A stretch of 64,000 bases of DNA, from the NCBI GenBank assembly GCA_948567375.1, contig OX419756.1, positions 37,860,552-37,924,551 on the forward strand, given 5' to 3'. Under the pieces are notes generated by a model. It was not told the origin of the DNA. It saw only the letters and a list, made by a program, of their open reading frames with translations, and ran no database searches. A program made the position numbers and the translations under genes. This DNA is from Lunularia cruciata (Eukaryota; Streptophyta; Marchantiopsida; Lunulariales; Lunulariaceae). Positions 52,373 through 64,000 of the stretch are shown here, piece after piece (position 1 is the stretch's first letter; every line of letters begins with the position of its first letter).

Positions 52373-55300
52373 TGTGACAACCTGGCAAATATCACTTTTG
52401 CAGTAATCAGGTAAGTAAAGTTTGTTCTCGCAATGATACTAGTCATAAATGTCCAAATACAAAGTCAAATGTCACAATGTAGTTCTTCAATCTCATAGGT
52501 AGGAACTACACCCGTAAGAGAGTAACAAGCACTGACCCGTAGTCTTGTCACAACAATTTGTTACACTTAATCACAACTCCATCAAATCTTTCCAAACAAT
52601 CTTGATTGTGATGATTTAGATTCTCTTGAAAATGGCACTTCACTCCAAATGACTTCACCTCATAATTGTGTTCCACCCCTCCACTAAAGGCACAACTTCC
52701 TTGATCAAAATTACTTCACATCAACACTGTGCTGCACTCACAAATATAGAAGACTACCAACACTACAATTCCTCTCAGATATGTCAAGGCATTGCTCCGA
52801 TTGCACTTCACTCAAGATAAAACACATTGAATGAAGATCAAAGTTGTGAAATCCAACATCCAACAAACACACTGATTTGCACTTCAAAATTCTCCAAACA
52901 TTCACAAACATAGACACAAAGTTGATACTCGGAATTAAGCTCAAGCAACGAACACTGAAATCAGCACTTTGCTTTATCTATCTTCATAGATTATGAATAC
53001 TGAATAATATAACACTGTGAATGCCACCTTTAAATAGTGAAGCACTCAATAGTTACTTACAACTATACCGTTTTCTAACAACTCTAACAACCCACAGATC
53101 CAAAATAACAATGCACCTCTTCATATCTGCCTCTTCAAATCTCAAAAGTGGTTCTTATCCAATCCGATGTCAACCTCGACTTTGGCTTCCAAACCCCATG
53201 ATCTTCCTATTACCTCTCCTTCTTTGGGTATATCTAGTTCTACTAAGTCCTTCACTATTTCTACTACTTCTTCACTCTAAACTACAATTACACTAGTAGG
53301 TAACCTATCTACTTCCTTATCTTGCAACCCACTCCTCTCTAATGTCTCAAAGGACAACTCCAAAGACACCTATACTCCTACTTCTACAACTTTGGTTCTT
53401 CTTACTTCTTCTACCTTACTACAAAGTTTGTCTGACTCTGTCCTAACAAGATCCAGTCTGAGACACACATTTTCTCTTACCTCTACCATCTTCCTATCTA
53501 CATGTTCTTGCGGACAAATTAACAAATTGTTCAACTCCGTGTCCTTTTCCTTTTGCTTGCACATCTCTTGTACCAATAATTTCAGCCCATGCAATCTTGC
53601 TTCCTCAAGTTTACCTTCAACTTCTATGCTCAGCATTGCCTTGATTTCATTTACCACACCGACTACCTCATCGGCTTCTCCTTTGATCTTGAGCTTCTCC
53701 TTCTTCCTTTCTTCCTCCAATTCATTATGATACATTTGGAGTTCATGTTCAAATTCAGCTTTCAATGCCTCCTTCTCCCTCAGATTCATAAAGATTTGCT
53801 CTTCTACTACCCGTACCAATCTTCACAATCAATCTTCTTCTCTAACGCGCTATGCTAACTCTCATTTCCAGGCTGGATTTTTCTCATCAGCCTTCTTCTT
53901 GAGACTTTCCAATTCTTGGTCCATCACTGTTGTACTTTCCTTTGAGTGTATTAACTCTACTCGGGCATCTGCAATTTCTCCCTTCAACACCGCAACCAAG
54001 GCCGTCATCTCCCTTGCCTCCTCATGACACTTTACTAAATCCTCCCTCATCACTTCAAAGTGCTTACTCCAAAGAATCTCCTCAACCCGAAGTTCTTCGG
54101 CTTCCATCTCCACCCTCATTAACTTACTTTCCAACAATGAGGTTTTTGCACTCCAGGTCTTCACTACTACCAACTCATCATGCACATCAAGATTGGCACT
54201 TACCATCTTTACTTTCTTTTGCTGCAAAAACACTAACAACGGACATATTACCTTCAATAGATACTCCACCCCTTTGCATTTCTTATCATCGGCTTGGCCT
54301 TCCTCTTCTAGCTACTCTACTTCTTGCACCTTACCCCAAAGTCATGATGTTTGTACTTTTAAGGGTTCACCATCCAAGCTTTCCTCCTCTTCCATGACAA
54401 CTTTACTATGCCCCACCTTGGTTGCATGCACACTGTTCTTCCATTTGGCAATTAGTGGTTGTGCCACAACTTCTTCTTCCTTCTTCTCACTTCCCCATTC
54501 AATCGGAGTGACTTCTGGACTCGGATTCACTATATCTTCCATCCGCCTTTGTGTTTGCTGAACCTTTAACTCCCCTTCACTGCCACTACTCAATTCTTCA
54601 CTTTGCAGAGTGAAATCCTCTTCTTCTCTTGACACTTCTTCCTTTGATCCAATTTCTCCTTCCAACTCTTCTTTGGATTATGGCATGGCTTCTTTCACCT
54701 TCACCATCACTCCTGTTGGGTTAAGCTTTGGCACCTTCTAGGGCTGGATTGTTGCAAGGCAACTCTCAAGCTTGGCTCTCTTTCTAGCCCTTGGAATGTC
54801 AATTGCTACAATTTTTCCTTCCCACTTTTCTTGTAGTACTCATCCCCGTCTCACACCCTCTCCATATAATATTGTTCCTTTGCATCTACCTCCTTCTATA
54901 GATCCGGATGAAGGTGCAAGCACATTCAATTTCTTTCTTCCAAAGTCAGCAAGTTCAACCCAAAGTAAAAGTGTGTTGAGAAGGGCATGAAATAATGCAG
55001 TGGCATATCCATTCTCCACCCCAAAATCATCTGTCCCACTCTCTCATGTAGACATTTTGCCCAATCTACTGCCTCTCCTACAAACATTTGGTGAAAGAAC
55101 ACCGCTCGTTGCATTGTAACATAGGTGGTTTTCTCTGGCTTCAACATTGCCATCATTGCGCTTACAATCCCTCTCCGCTTGGGGTCTCTATAACTATCCA
55201 CCTTATACCTATTCTTGGTTCAAGGTTGATTGAACTAATTCCTTACTTCGGCAGTCTCTTTTGAAGCATTACACTTCCGGTACTTCCTACCTTTCCTGCC

Positions 55301-56116
55301 TCTCCCTTATGACTACTCTCCAATCTGCCTCTGTCCATTGAGTTGGGTTTCCTCTCTTCCCCTTGTGCTGTGGTCCATCCTTGCAATTGCTTGCTACAAT
55401 TTCTACCATGAAACTTGGAAAACTAAAGTTCTAGTTCCAGGCCAAGAATATGATACAAAGTCTTGCCAAGACCTCAATCCACGTTTTTACTTCTAACCTA
55501 CAAATTGAAAGTCCCCTCACCGCACTCTACTTACTCACTTTTGGGGTCATTGTATGTTTCCTCAACTTCTTCTTGTAAAAGATTGTTCTCAAGATTCTAA
55601 CCCACTCCTCTTCCTTCAGATTTGCAATTTGCATTACTTTGGATTGACTTTGAATAGAGACAAGGTAGCAATTGGACATTGCATTGCTTCCTTGCACAAG
55701 TCTTGATTTTATAGTCTTGCTTTGGTCGGTCATTCTTCAGTTGTTTCTCCTCTCCATTCACCAATTTTGTATGATTGGTTTCTTATCACTATCAAGAACT
55801 TCTTGATCCTGAGGCCATTACTTTCTTCCCACGTACTTTCTTGATTGGGCCGACTCCGAAGAAGTTTGTTACAAGTTCTTTGGATCAGACCACACCACCC
55901 AATATGAAGTCTTGCCTTCTTTATCTTCATATCTCCGTCTTTGTGTTTCCGTCTCTCCAAGGTCCTTCAATCTTGATCCAAGGTCAACTTCAAGTTTGCC
56001 CCAAATACACGCTTCTTCTTATTTATTTCCTGTCTAGCCCTCTTTAGGCTTTACTCATGTACTTTTTCTTCAAATTTTCCTAAAACTATCCAAAACCAAA
56101 AAATATGGGTACCACA
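52373..56116 (-). mobile_element. Family C unit, copy C7 (complete, 3744 bp)
   Basis: Minus-strand ends are TGTGGTACCCATATTTTTTGG (from 56116) and CCAGGTTGTCACA (to 52373). TATA is at 53036-53029. It begins inside the N-terminal coding region of C9. Flanks AATCA and AGCAT do not match, so one side was altered after insertion. Confidence 0.8.
53160..55960 (-). pseudogene. Family C coiled-coil protein, copy C7
   Basis: Blocks in C1 order: basic leader (55960-55527), N-terminal domain (about 55500-54926, with RRGIVSAMMAMLKPEKTTYV, AVFFHQMFVGEAVDWAKCLH and HFYFGLNLL), acidic linker (54665-54342), coiled coil 1 (54269-53862, with TAVMDQELESLKKKADEKN-like heptads) and coiled coil 2 (53819-53370, with ARLHGLKLLVQEMCKQKEKD and VDRKMVEVRENVCLRLDLVR). 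Several stops and frameshifts. No zinc knuckle or enzyme motif is seen. The repeated preservation of domain order defines the family. Confidence 0.65.
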
Positions 56117-57372
56117 AGCATCTCTTCTCAAATTGGGATGGAAGTGCGACACCATCTTTGTCAAGTGCATTCAGCACTGCATTCAGCAAATTCAGTCCCA
56201 AGAAGAAGTGGAGTACAAATGGCACAATGTAATGTAGAGGCAACTTGTCCCGCAAGTTCCACACCATTTGTCTTGTACGTTGATGAAAGCACTTCACCCA
56301 ATTAATTGGTTCCGTTGCAAACATCTTGTGGAAGAACATCGCTTGATGTTTCATCACATAAGTGTTTTGCTCCGGCTTCAAGATAGCCATCATTGCACTT
56401 ACAATGCCTCTCCCCACAGGGTCCTTATAACTCTTGACTTTGTAACCATTCTTTGTGCGCTTTGAAGAGAAGGCATCTCTCACTTCTTGGGTTTGTTCCG
56501 CTACCTCTCCTTTCCCCAAGAATGTGGCTCCCTGCTCCTCACCCGCCTCTCTTTTGAGTACTAACCTCCAATCTGACTCTATCTAGCAAGCCAGATTTCC
56601 TCTCTTCTCATCTTCCTTGGATCCATTAAGACATTTACTCTCAATGATCTCGGTCATGAAACCTAGAAAGCTAATGTTCCAGTTCCACGCCAAGATTGTG
56701 ATCCGAAGCCTGCTCAAGACTTTGATTCTAGAGATCACATCTAATCTCTAAATTGCATGATTTCTCACAACAAATTCCAAGTTCTTCTTCCCACTTCCCA
56801 TCATGCTCTCTTTTACTCTAGGTTGGTGATTACTCTTCCAACTGATTCCCGGACTAACTCTCTTGACTTCCTCTCAACACACCAGCGTGTCTTCTTCTAC
56901 ACTTCCTTTCCCCCTATCTTGCACAAGACAACTTCTTTAGGGCAATGGAAAATTACTTGTCATCTCTTTGTCTCTAGCCCAAATCTTATAGTGGCGCGCT
57001 TCTTTCGTCTTTCTTCACTTTGAGTTTCTACCAAGAAATCACACCTCCTTCATGCTCCTATCACTATCAATTTCCTCCCGCTCATCGGCCAGCTGTTTTT
57101 GTGCATGATACCTTCTTGAATGTCCAACCCCAAAGGAAAGTTGTTACACTATCCTTGCCTCGGGTTGAGCACTCCCAAAGTCTCCTTACTTTGGGTTGCA
57201 TGCTGATAGGGAAATCCGAGTACTTTGTCTTTTGACACAAAGTCACTTTACCTCATGTTACAACCCAAAGACACCATTCTTTGCCTTCTGATGTCATACA
57301 AGCGCAATACTACTTCATTTGTACACTTCTTCTTCAAAAATGAGAAAAAAAAACAAAAATGTAGGTACCACA
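56117..57372 (-). mobile_element. Family C unit, copy C9 (5' part only)
   Basis: Minus strand begins TGTGGTACCTACATTTTTG at 57372, followed by the C leader (matching the C2 leader). The N-terminal domain follows (56760-56117), with NGYKVKSYKDPVGRGIVSAM, AMFFHKMF and PINWVKCFHQRTRQMVWNL. C7 interrupts it at 56116. It is inserted in C8 coding sequence at ...TTGGTGCA. Confidence 0.7.
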
Positions 57373-57374
57373 TG

Positions 57375-60067
57375 CACCAACAACTTCAACTCGTGCAATC
57401 TAGTTTGCTTAATTTGCACATTGGCTTCTATACTCAGCATTGCATTCATCTTCATTACAATCTCCTTCAATGGCTTGAGTCTCTTCCTCCTCATGTTCTT
57501 GATCCGCCAGCCAATCTTCCCTATACATTGCCAATTTTGCCTCAAATTTGGCTTTCACCGTCTCCTTCTCTTTCTCTTTCTGAACAATCTTCTCTTCCAG
57601 ATTACAAAGCAACTCTTGCAATCTCTCTCCCTCTCTATATTTCACTGTCAACTCTCTCTGCCATAACTGCTTCTTCTCTTCTACATTCTCCATCACTCTA
57701 TCAAGCTCTTGCTCTTTCTCTGCTACTCTTGCCACAGCATGGATGATTTCTAATTGTGAATTAGCAAACTGATGTTTCAAGATTTCATACTCAACTATTT
57801 GTCTTTCCCTTGCTATGACATTCTACTCTATTACAATAACCTCCCACTTAAGTATGCAACTTGAACTTGGAGAGTGTGTGCGTACTTAACCGGTAGGTGC
57901 GTACTTCAGATTACTCTGTCCCAAATTGCTTGCGCTCAAAGAGCATATTGAAGGGCAAGCGGTGGATGATATTGATGACCCTTATCCTTGGGCTGAATGC
58001 AAGTTTAGAGATTGGAATAATATTTGAGGATATCAAATCTCTTTATAAATGGGTCCTCGATATTGAGGACAAGCTGCTCTTCTCTGAAGTTCAAATGGAA
58101 GTTGAGGGAACATTAAAAGAATTATGTGAAATATTCCAAAGCAAGGGCTGCAAGGTTGCCATCAAAGCTAAATGCAAAAAACTTCAAAATTTGCATCAAA
58201 TGACAATTAATGACATGTACAACTTATAAACATTGAACCAGAATATGCGCACTTAACGGGGAAGTGTACTTAAATGGTTGCGTACTTAACCGGGAGGTTA
58301 CTATACTCACTCTTTACTTCCCACTTCCTTCTTTAAATTTTCAATTAATTGATTTTGTACTACTGCATCTACTCGTAGTACTTCTCTTTGCTCCTCACCT
58401 CGGATTATGCTCGCCTTCAACTCTAAGTTCTCTTTCTCTAATCTTGCCAACACTTGCAACACAGTCTTCACCTCTAGACATTGCAATTGCATCTCTATCT
58501 TCTTCTACTCTAACTTCACTAACAATGGGCATACAACATCCTGCAGATACTCTACTCCTTTGCTATGTTTTACCTCAACTTGTGGGCTTTTCTCCTTCTT
58601 TGCTTCTTCTTCACTGGATACTCTTCTTCTCAGCCACAGTCACCTCATTGGGATGGATTCCTTGGTCCTCAAACTTCCACTCTTGACTTCTCTTCTTCTA
58701 CTTGGTCCCGCCTCATATGTCACCTTCCTTTTGGAACAGACTCCACTCTGAATGGTCACCTTCTTTTCCTCCTTCTCTCTAGCTTTGTCTTCTTGTCTTG
58801 GGTTACATTTGTCTGCTATTTCTAGCTTTTCTTCTTCCTCCTTTGGTATCGGGTTTGTCTCCACACCATCTTCACTCTCACTACTTGCTTCACCACTCTG
58901 CAATGTGAGGTCCGGTTCTTCCTCCTTCTTTGAGTCTTTTGACTTGTACTTGTCTTTGCCTTCTGATTCTTCACCTGACAATGCAATTACTGCCAAGTCT
59001 TTCCTCAGGTTTACCTTCCTAGTCTTCTGAGGTCTTGTCACCACTACTTCTTCTTCTTCTTCTCATTGACTTCTCTTCTTTGACTTTGGAGTATTCACTT
59101 TCAACCACATACTCTGCCCTGTCTGTGCGTAGTACTCATCACTACTTCTAATCTACAAAATGTACTACTGCTCCTCTATATTGGCATCTTTTCTTAAGTC
59201 AGGATGGAGGTGCAACACCATCTTGTGTCTCTTTGCCACATTCAGCAAATTCAATCCCAAGTAGAAGTGGGCTGCAAATAGCACAATGTAATGCAGAAGC
59301 GACTTGTCCTGCAAGTTCCACACCATTTGTCTCGTACACTAATGGAAGCACTTCGCCCAATTGATTGGCTCCCTTGCAAACATCTTATGAAAGAACACTG
59401 CTTATTGTTTCATCACATAAGTAGTTTGCTCCAGCTTGAAAATAGACATCATTGCTCTTATGATGCCTCTCCTCACAAAGTCCTTGTAGCTCTCAACTTT
59501 GTAGCCATTCTTCGTGCACTTTGAAGAAAAAGCATCTCTCACTTCTTGGGTTTCTTCAGCTACTTCTCCTTTCCACAAGAACATGGCTCCTTGCTCCTCA
59601 CTTGCTTCTCTTCCAAGTACTAACCTCCAATCTGACTCTGTCCAACAAGCTGGATTTCCTCCCTTACCTTCTTCCTTGAGTCCATCAAGACATTTACTCT
59701 CAATGATCTCAATCATGAAACCTAGAAAACTAAGGTTCCAGTTCCATGCCAAGAATGTGTTCCAAAGCCTGCTCAAGACTTTGATTCTTGCAATCACATC
59801 TAATCTCCGAATTGCATGATTTCTCACTAAAAATTCTGAGTTCTTCTTCCCATTTCCCATCTTACTCTCTTCCACTTTGGGTTGGTGGCTACTCTTCCGA
59901 CTGATTCCCGGACTAACTCTCATAAATTCCTCTTGACACACCATCATGTATCTTACTACAATTCCTTTTCCACTATCTCCCTCAGGACAAATCCTTAATG
60001 GCAATGGAAAATTACTTGTCATCTCTTTGTCTCTATCCCGATTCTTATAGTGGCGTGCTTCTTCCAT
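57375..60067 (-). pseudogene. Family C coiled-coil protein, copy C8 (best-preserved N terminus)
   Basis: From ATG 60067 a 221-aa open stretch reads MEEARHYKNRDRDKEMTSNF at its start, then LRICPEGDSGKGIVVRYMM. The N-terminal domain follows: RRLDVIARIKVLSRLWNTFL, AWNWNLSFLGFM, WTESDWRLVLGREASEEQG, NGYKVESYKDF and RRGIIRAMMSIFKLEQTTYV. A stop at 59404-59402 is followed in nearby frames by AVFFHKMF and PINWAKCFH-like text. The acidic linker is at 59044-58640 and the coiled coil at 58492-58307 and 57780-57409. I know no family for the N-terminal domain. Conserved Trp, Cys and His positions suggest a folded domain. Confidence 0.65.
57834..58303 (+). mobile_element. Non-autonomous Tigger/pogo-like DNA transposon (470 bp)
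   Basis: It is absent from the matching place in C6 (52165-52215), where TCTATTACTCAC is uninterrupted. Here TA (57832-57833 and 58304-58305) flanks an insert. Its terminal inverted repeats are CAATAACCTCCC and, on the other strand, TAGTAACCTCCC, so the ancestral end was probably CAGTAACCTCCC. GTACTTAACCGG-type subterminal repeats also occur. A 110-codon ORF (57897-58229) ends KKLQNLHQMTINDMYNL, similar to the C terminus of Tigger transposases (KKQTTITDFF-like), so it is probably an internally deleted copy. Confidence 0.75.
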
Positions 60068-60100
60068 CTTGACAAGAAGAACTATGGAGAGGATGGCCAA

Positions 60101-61420
60101 TGGTACCTACAATGATGGGAGATACCACTTGTGATATATCAAACCTAGGGAGCCTGACATTGATGACACACTACACAACCTACTAGGCCCTTTCAATTTG
60201 AATCCAAGTAGTTCAAAGGTCACCCTATTACACCTTATAGTACCACAAGGGAAGACATTTTTTACCCAAAATAGTGTTCAAGAGCTAAAATCAAACTCTT
60301 ACTCATCTATAGTCCCAATGTGACAGATCCAATGAGAGTTGAGAGTTGCCACAGAGAGTTGCCACAATGGTGGGAGATAGGCCTGAAAATTATAATAGCC
60401 TTCTAAAAGTAGTGCATATAGTGGCTGAAGAAGTTGTGCAAAACCAAGGCTCAAAAGAAGAATTCACTAAAGTAAGAGTTGATCAAGATTAAGCTTGGTC
60501 AAATTTAAGAGAGTTGTAGGAGAAGGAAGAATACATTGCTCCAATGCACAAGGCAATGAAGGAATTCTTGGAAGTGGATCCATAATTGGTGGCTAAAGCT
60601 TAGCATGGAGATGAGCAACATGAAAGAATGAATATGGGAGAAGCACAAAGCATGAAGCTTAAAAATTGGTTGAGATGAGGAGGATTATAGACATGCAATG
60701 CTCTTAGGAGAAAATCTTGATAGAATACTCTTAACCATAGATCAGGGCCAGAATTGCAAAGCGAAGACTTTCACCCCTAGCCACAAGCCTACTACAATGA
60801 AAATATTGACACCAAAATTGCATGTTGATTGCTTCCTTTAGACCAAACTTGAGGAAATTGAAGAGGTCTTGGAAGGATAAACCACCTTATAGACCACAAT
60901 AGGAAAGAGAATTCAAGCAGAGATGGAAGTTGATCCCTTAGCCTCCAAAGATAATGCATCATATGTAGAACATTCAGAGCAATCCTTAGAGAAAGAAGAA
61001 GCAGAGAATGGGAAAGTCCAATCAACACATTCCACCAATGAAGAAGAAGAAGAAACTATAAATGCCACCAAACAAATAACAAGGCAATGGAAGAGTGACC
61101 TCAACCCTAGCTTCATATACAACCACAAGAAAGAAGCAAAGGATGTGGGGGCAAATATCGATAAGGGGTAGACAAATGAATCAAGTTAGGATGTTATAAG
61201 GAAAGAGGAGGATACAAGGGACAAAACCCCATAATCAAAAAGTAAAGGAATCTTAAAAATCATTATTTAGCTAGTAGAGTGTAATGATAGGCCATAATAT
61301 CTAAGTATGTGCTTTGGTGACTACTTACCTCGTAATCAATGAAGATACCATCCACTATAGTTATGCAATGAAGGAGGATGATCAAGATGACATTGTAGGA
61401 AGAATTGAGTGGGTTTGTAT
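60101..61420. other. Unassigned stretch with a short Glu-rich ORF
   Basis: From about 60360 the plus strand reads GDRPENYNSLLKVVHIVAEE and then, with stops, further charged sequence. An 82-codon ORF at 60923-61171 contains a run of acidic residues. It could be a decayed gag or coiled-coil gene; no diagnostic motif is seen. Confidence 0.3.
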
Positions 61421-62107
61421 TGTGAGTTGGCCTGTCTCTCACTTAGGATGAACCTCTAATGGCTATTTTGGTAGCGCACCATGGACTAAGAATGCAAAGA
61501 ACCCCAACTTCATCATACTCCTCCAAGGCTAACACTCCAAGACTCAAGACATTGTTCACTAGAGAACTCAATGAGAGAGATTGTTGCAAATGAAAGAATG
61601 ATGAGTACCTTCTCACCCTTGTTTATATACTTGTGAAATAGTTATGCACCAAAGTTACTAATTACTAGAGTAACTCAAGTTACTAGGCTAAAAGTCAAAT
61701 AAAATCAAAAAGTATAAAAAAATATTCATCAACATGGGCATATTCCACTAAACATGTGATCTTATCTTGACCCAACCACTAAGTCAAGGATTCCTTCACA
61801 TGGGTTACCCTTGGTCTATAGAAGAATCCAAAATAAAAAAGCTTGCGGGCCCAAAAGTTCTTAACTATTTCCTCAGAGTCAAACACCTAAGAATAATATT
61901 AAGTCAACACACCAGAATCCAAAATAGTGATGCTAATCTTTTCCACTTCCTCTAAAGTAAGGTCCCCAATATTTTAGCTAGGATTAACTTTAACTAATCA
62001 TGACTAATATAAAATCATCCTTTATCTCTATATAAATAATATCTAAATTTTTTGTAATACGAAGCTAAATATCATAATACCACACACATACACAAATGAA
62101 TGTTACA
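61421..62107 (-). mobile_element. Solo LTR of family A, diverged
   Basis: The plus strand begins TGTGAGTTGGCCTG and ends AATGAATGTTACA, matching the family A LTR over its whole length (687 bp) with many substitutions. No internal element sequence is attached. Flanking 4-mers GTAT and ATAC do not form a direct repeat. Confidence 0.85.
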
Positions 62108-63087
62108 ATACCACAAGTAGTATCTCCATACTTAGGACATAATTGTATATATTGGCTTTAAATAATGAAGTATGGAGGCAATGGACTATTCGCAACCAAA
62201 ATCAGTTGTACATAATTTAACATGGATAATGGGTAATAAGAAGACATGTCAAGTCTTCATCAATCAAGATTTTCAAACTCCTAGGTGATTTTAAGATTGA
62301 TAGGATAAGTATGTTTTTAGTTTCAAATCCAAACCATTACCTCGAAGGAATCGACCTGCTCCTGAACCGAAAGAGCAAATATCATATCAGAAAGTAATCA
62401 CATCAAAATGTCTGCAAAGAGCAGAGTCACCTGTCGTTGTTACACATTTAATCATGCCTGGGAACACCCAATGGCATATGACCATCAGAATATCCACTCG
62501 AACAATGTGACGTGCCTAGCTTTAACAACAAACCCAAACAGCAATCAGCAAACCCTTCTGAGGTAATGACAAAATCAACGCTTAAATATCACCATTTCTC
62601 CCACCTGGTAGATAAAAAGCCGTTCATGTGCACAAATCCACCAATGCTGCATGCTAGGAATCATAAGTATGTTCACGCCTATGGCTACAATCTTCCGCAG
62701 ATGATCTGCGATGAGGTGTAAGGTTCTCGCAAGCTTCGTCGAACTTCCTGTCTTTGAAGATTTGACCTCCCGACACAACACAGCTCTTTTCTCCTCTTAT
62801 CTCGTCTGGTCTCCCATAGATCAATTCTACCTCCTTACATCACCCAGAGATACATCAACGAGATCGAGCGACGATTCCAATTCGGGAAGGAAGTAGGAAT
62901 TTTGCACTCACTATGTTGTCTTCTCAGATAAAGTCCATCCCTCCATTGAGGAAGACCATTCTCGACCTCTGCGCGATGATACCGCAATCAGACTTGCCTA
63001 GAGAGACGAAATCCTTACTCCAATGTAAAACTCGCCCATGCCACATCCTAGAAGCAAATAACCAATCTCGGATGCCTTATAGACATC
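62108..63087. other. Unassigned sequence, no gene recognised
   Basis: Base composition is less AT-biased than the repeats to the left. Small ORFs (62512-62721, 62711-62896) lack recognisable motifs and are not supported as genes. Confidence 0.4.
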
Positions 63088-63535
63088 TATGAATAATCAC
63101 CTGCCCATGAATTGTGAAGAGAAGAGTATGCGCACAAGTTGTTATCATCCGTGTAGTGGAGAAACTAGTCAGAAGAGACGAGACGTGGAGGAGGTAGCAG
63201 TCACACGGCACTGCAACTACTCAACCAATGTCATGTACATCTGCCTCCCAAGTAAAAGAGTGCTCGTGAAATGAAACCATCCATCCACAGCATAAGAAGC
63301 TTCTCTCTATGGGTAAGCACCTGCCCATGGATTGTGAGGGAATAGCATTCGCATGCATGAGTTGTTATCATCCGTATAGTGGATAGACCTATCAGAAGAG
63401 AGGTGAAGAAGGAGGTAGCAGTCACTTACACAGCTCTGCATCTACTCAACCAAGGCTATGTATATCGTCTTCCAAGTAAAAGGTTGCTCGTGTAATGAAG
63501 CCCACCCATCCACGGGGTGAGAAACTTCTCTCCAA
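63088..63535. repeat. Diverged tandem duplication, 2 x about 220 bp
   Basis: 63088-63307 and 63308-63535 share CACCTGCCCATG, ATTGTGA, GAGTTGTTATCATCCG, GAGGTAGCAGTCAC, CTACTCAACCAA and TCCAAGTAAAAG blocks in the same order, offset 220 bp, with moderate divergence. No coding role is evident. The remainder (63536-64000) shows nothing recognisable. Confidence 0.75.
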
Positions 63536-64000
63536 CATCAAGGACGAACAGAACCTGAAGGTGAAAGCTATGATAACTGGCCAGTGATAAAGCAAATGAG
63601 ATATCCTATCAACCGTCTAAAGGCATTGCACTAGACGATTTTCGTGCTCCCTACATCCTCAGGCAAAAGGAACTCAAGGTGAAGATCCTCTCCATTGAGT
63701 GCTATCTCTGACTCAATCGTCCAGGCAGCGCATTATTTACTTCAAACCTCAATGTCTCCATCCCTCCGTCCATGATTGCTTGGAAACGTCCATATCCAAA
63801 TGAGAAATCAAACAGAGGTACTTGCAATGCAGCAAAGGACTTCGTGACGAACTCCCTTGCACATCACCCCGGTGACGACGAAGCTGGCCGCTAACAATTA
63901 CCACCAGCCGATATGGCGGTAAGTCGAACAACAAAACTTCCTCCTCTGTTATGGTTTCAAGTCAATTATCACGAGACTTTACTGACACCGCCAAAATCGG

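Larger units (their letters stand above)
57373..60100 (-). mobile_element. Family C unit, copy C8 (N-terminal two thirds)
   Basis: It runs from the ORF start (ATG at 60067) to coiled-coil coding ending RLHELKLLVH, where C9 begins. Its own 5' end is not clear near 60100 and its 3' part is not identified. A 470-bp DNA transposon is nested at 57834-58303. Confidence 0.65.

Noticed and set aside
61417-62111. GTAT/ATAC around the solo LTR as a target duplication
   Set aside because: They are reverse complements, not a direct repeat, so they do not document a target-site duplication.
1-64000. tRNA, rRNA or other structured RNA genes
   Set aside because: No cloverleaf, rRNA or snRNA hallmark was found; the tRNA-Asp-like strings are primer sites.

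Overview
The window looks like repeat-dense nuclear DNA from a land plant with a large genome. It is AT-rich and full of nested, decayed retroelements. I see no convincing single-copy host gene, no tRNA or rRNA gene and no bacterial-style operon. A tRNA-Asp-type primer site and an Athila/Tat-like Ty3/gypsy polymerase support a plant. Several older layers resemble retroelements I associate with non-flowering plants, algae or fungi: a LINE with a C-terminal nuclease-like domain, a gypsy pol with a PHD-finger tail, and a gypsy pol close to basidiomycete ones. A fern, bryophyte or gymnosperm is therefore plausible, but this is inference. Family labels A to F below are mine.

Layout, left to right. 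At 1-9.5 kb one LINE reverse-transcriptase ORF is split by two insertions of family C (C1 at 186-3873, C2 at 4268-8411). C2 itself carries a 353-bp solo LTR (family D) with a heat-shock-element-like promoter. At 9.5-12.3 kb nothing is recognised. At 12.5-18.2 kb lies a giant family B LTR on the minus strand, interrupted by C3. At 18.4-24.5 kb there are small tandem duplications and decayed gypsy elements (E, interrupted by C4, and F). At 24.5-25.9 kb a family A LTR is split by an inverted copy of itself. At 25.9-32.6 kb lies the body and 3' LTR of young gypsy element A1, missing its normal 5' end. At 32.6-47.4 kb lies fungal-type gypsy element B, split at 34.8-42.6 kb by the complete young element A2, and ending in a 3.3-kb LTR with an internal tandem array. 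At 47.4-60.1 kb come more family C copies, nested in one another (C5, C6, C7, C9, C8), plus fragments of LTRs B and D and a 470-bp Tigger-like DNA transposon. At 61.4-62.1 kb lies a solo LTR of family A. The last 1.9 kb is unassigned apart from a 220-bp tandem duplication.

The most intriguing content is family C. These are units of about 3.7 kb with TG...CA ends, flanked in two copies by perfect 5-bp target-site duplications. Each carries one long ORF for an unrecognised N-terminal domain, an acidic linker and a long coiled coil, followed by a conserved TATA box and a 670-bp tail. They encode no RT or integrase. I read them as giant solo LTRs with a protein gene in U3, or as a non-autonomous LTR-type element. 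Family A is the active layer: A2 has LTRs that look identical, an intact 1608-aa Gag-Pol ORF and extra small ORFs upstream of gag, one with two zinc-binding motifs.
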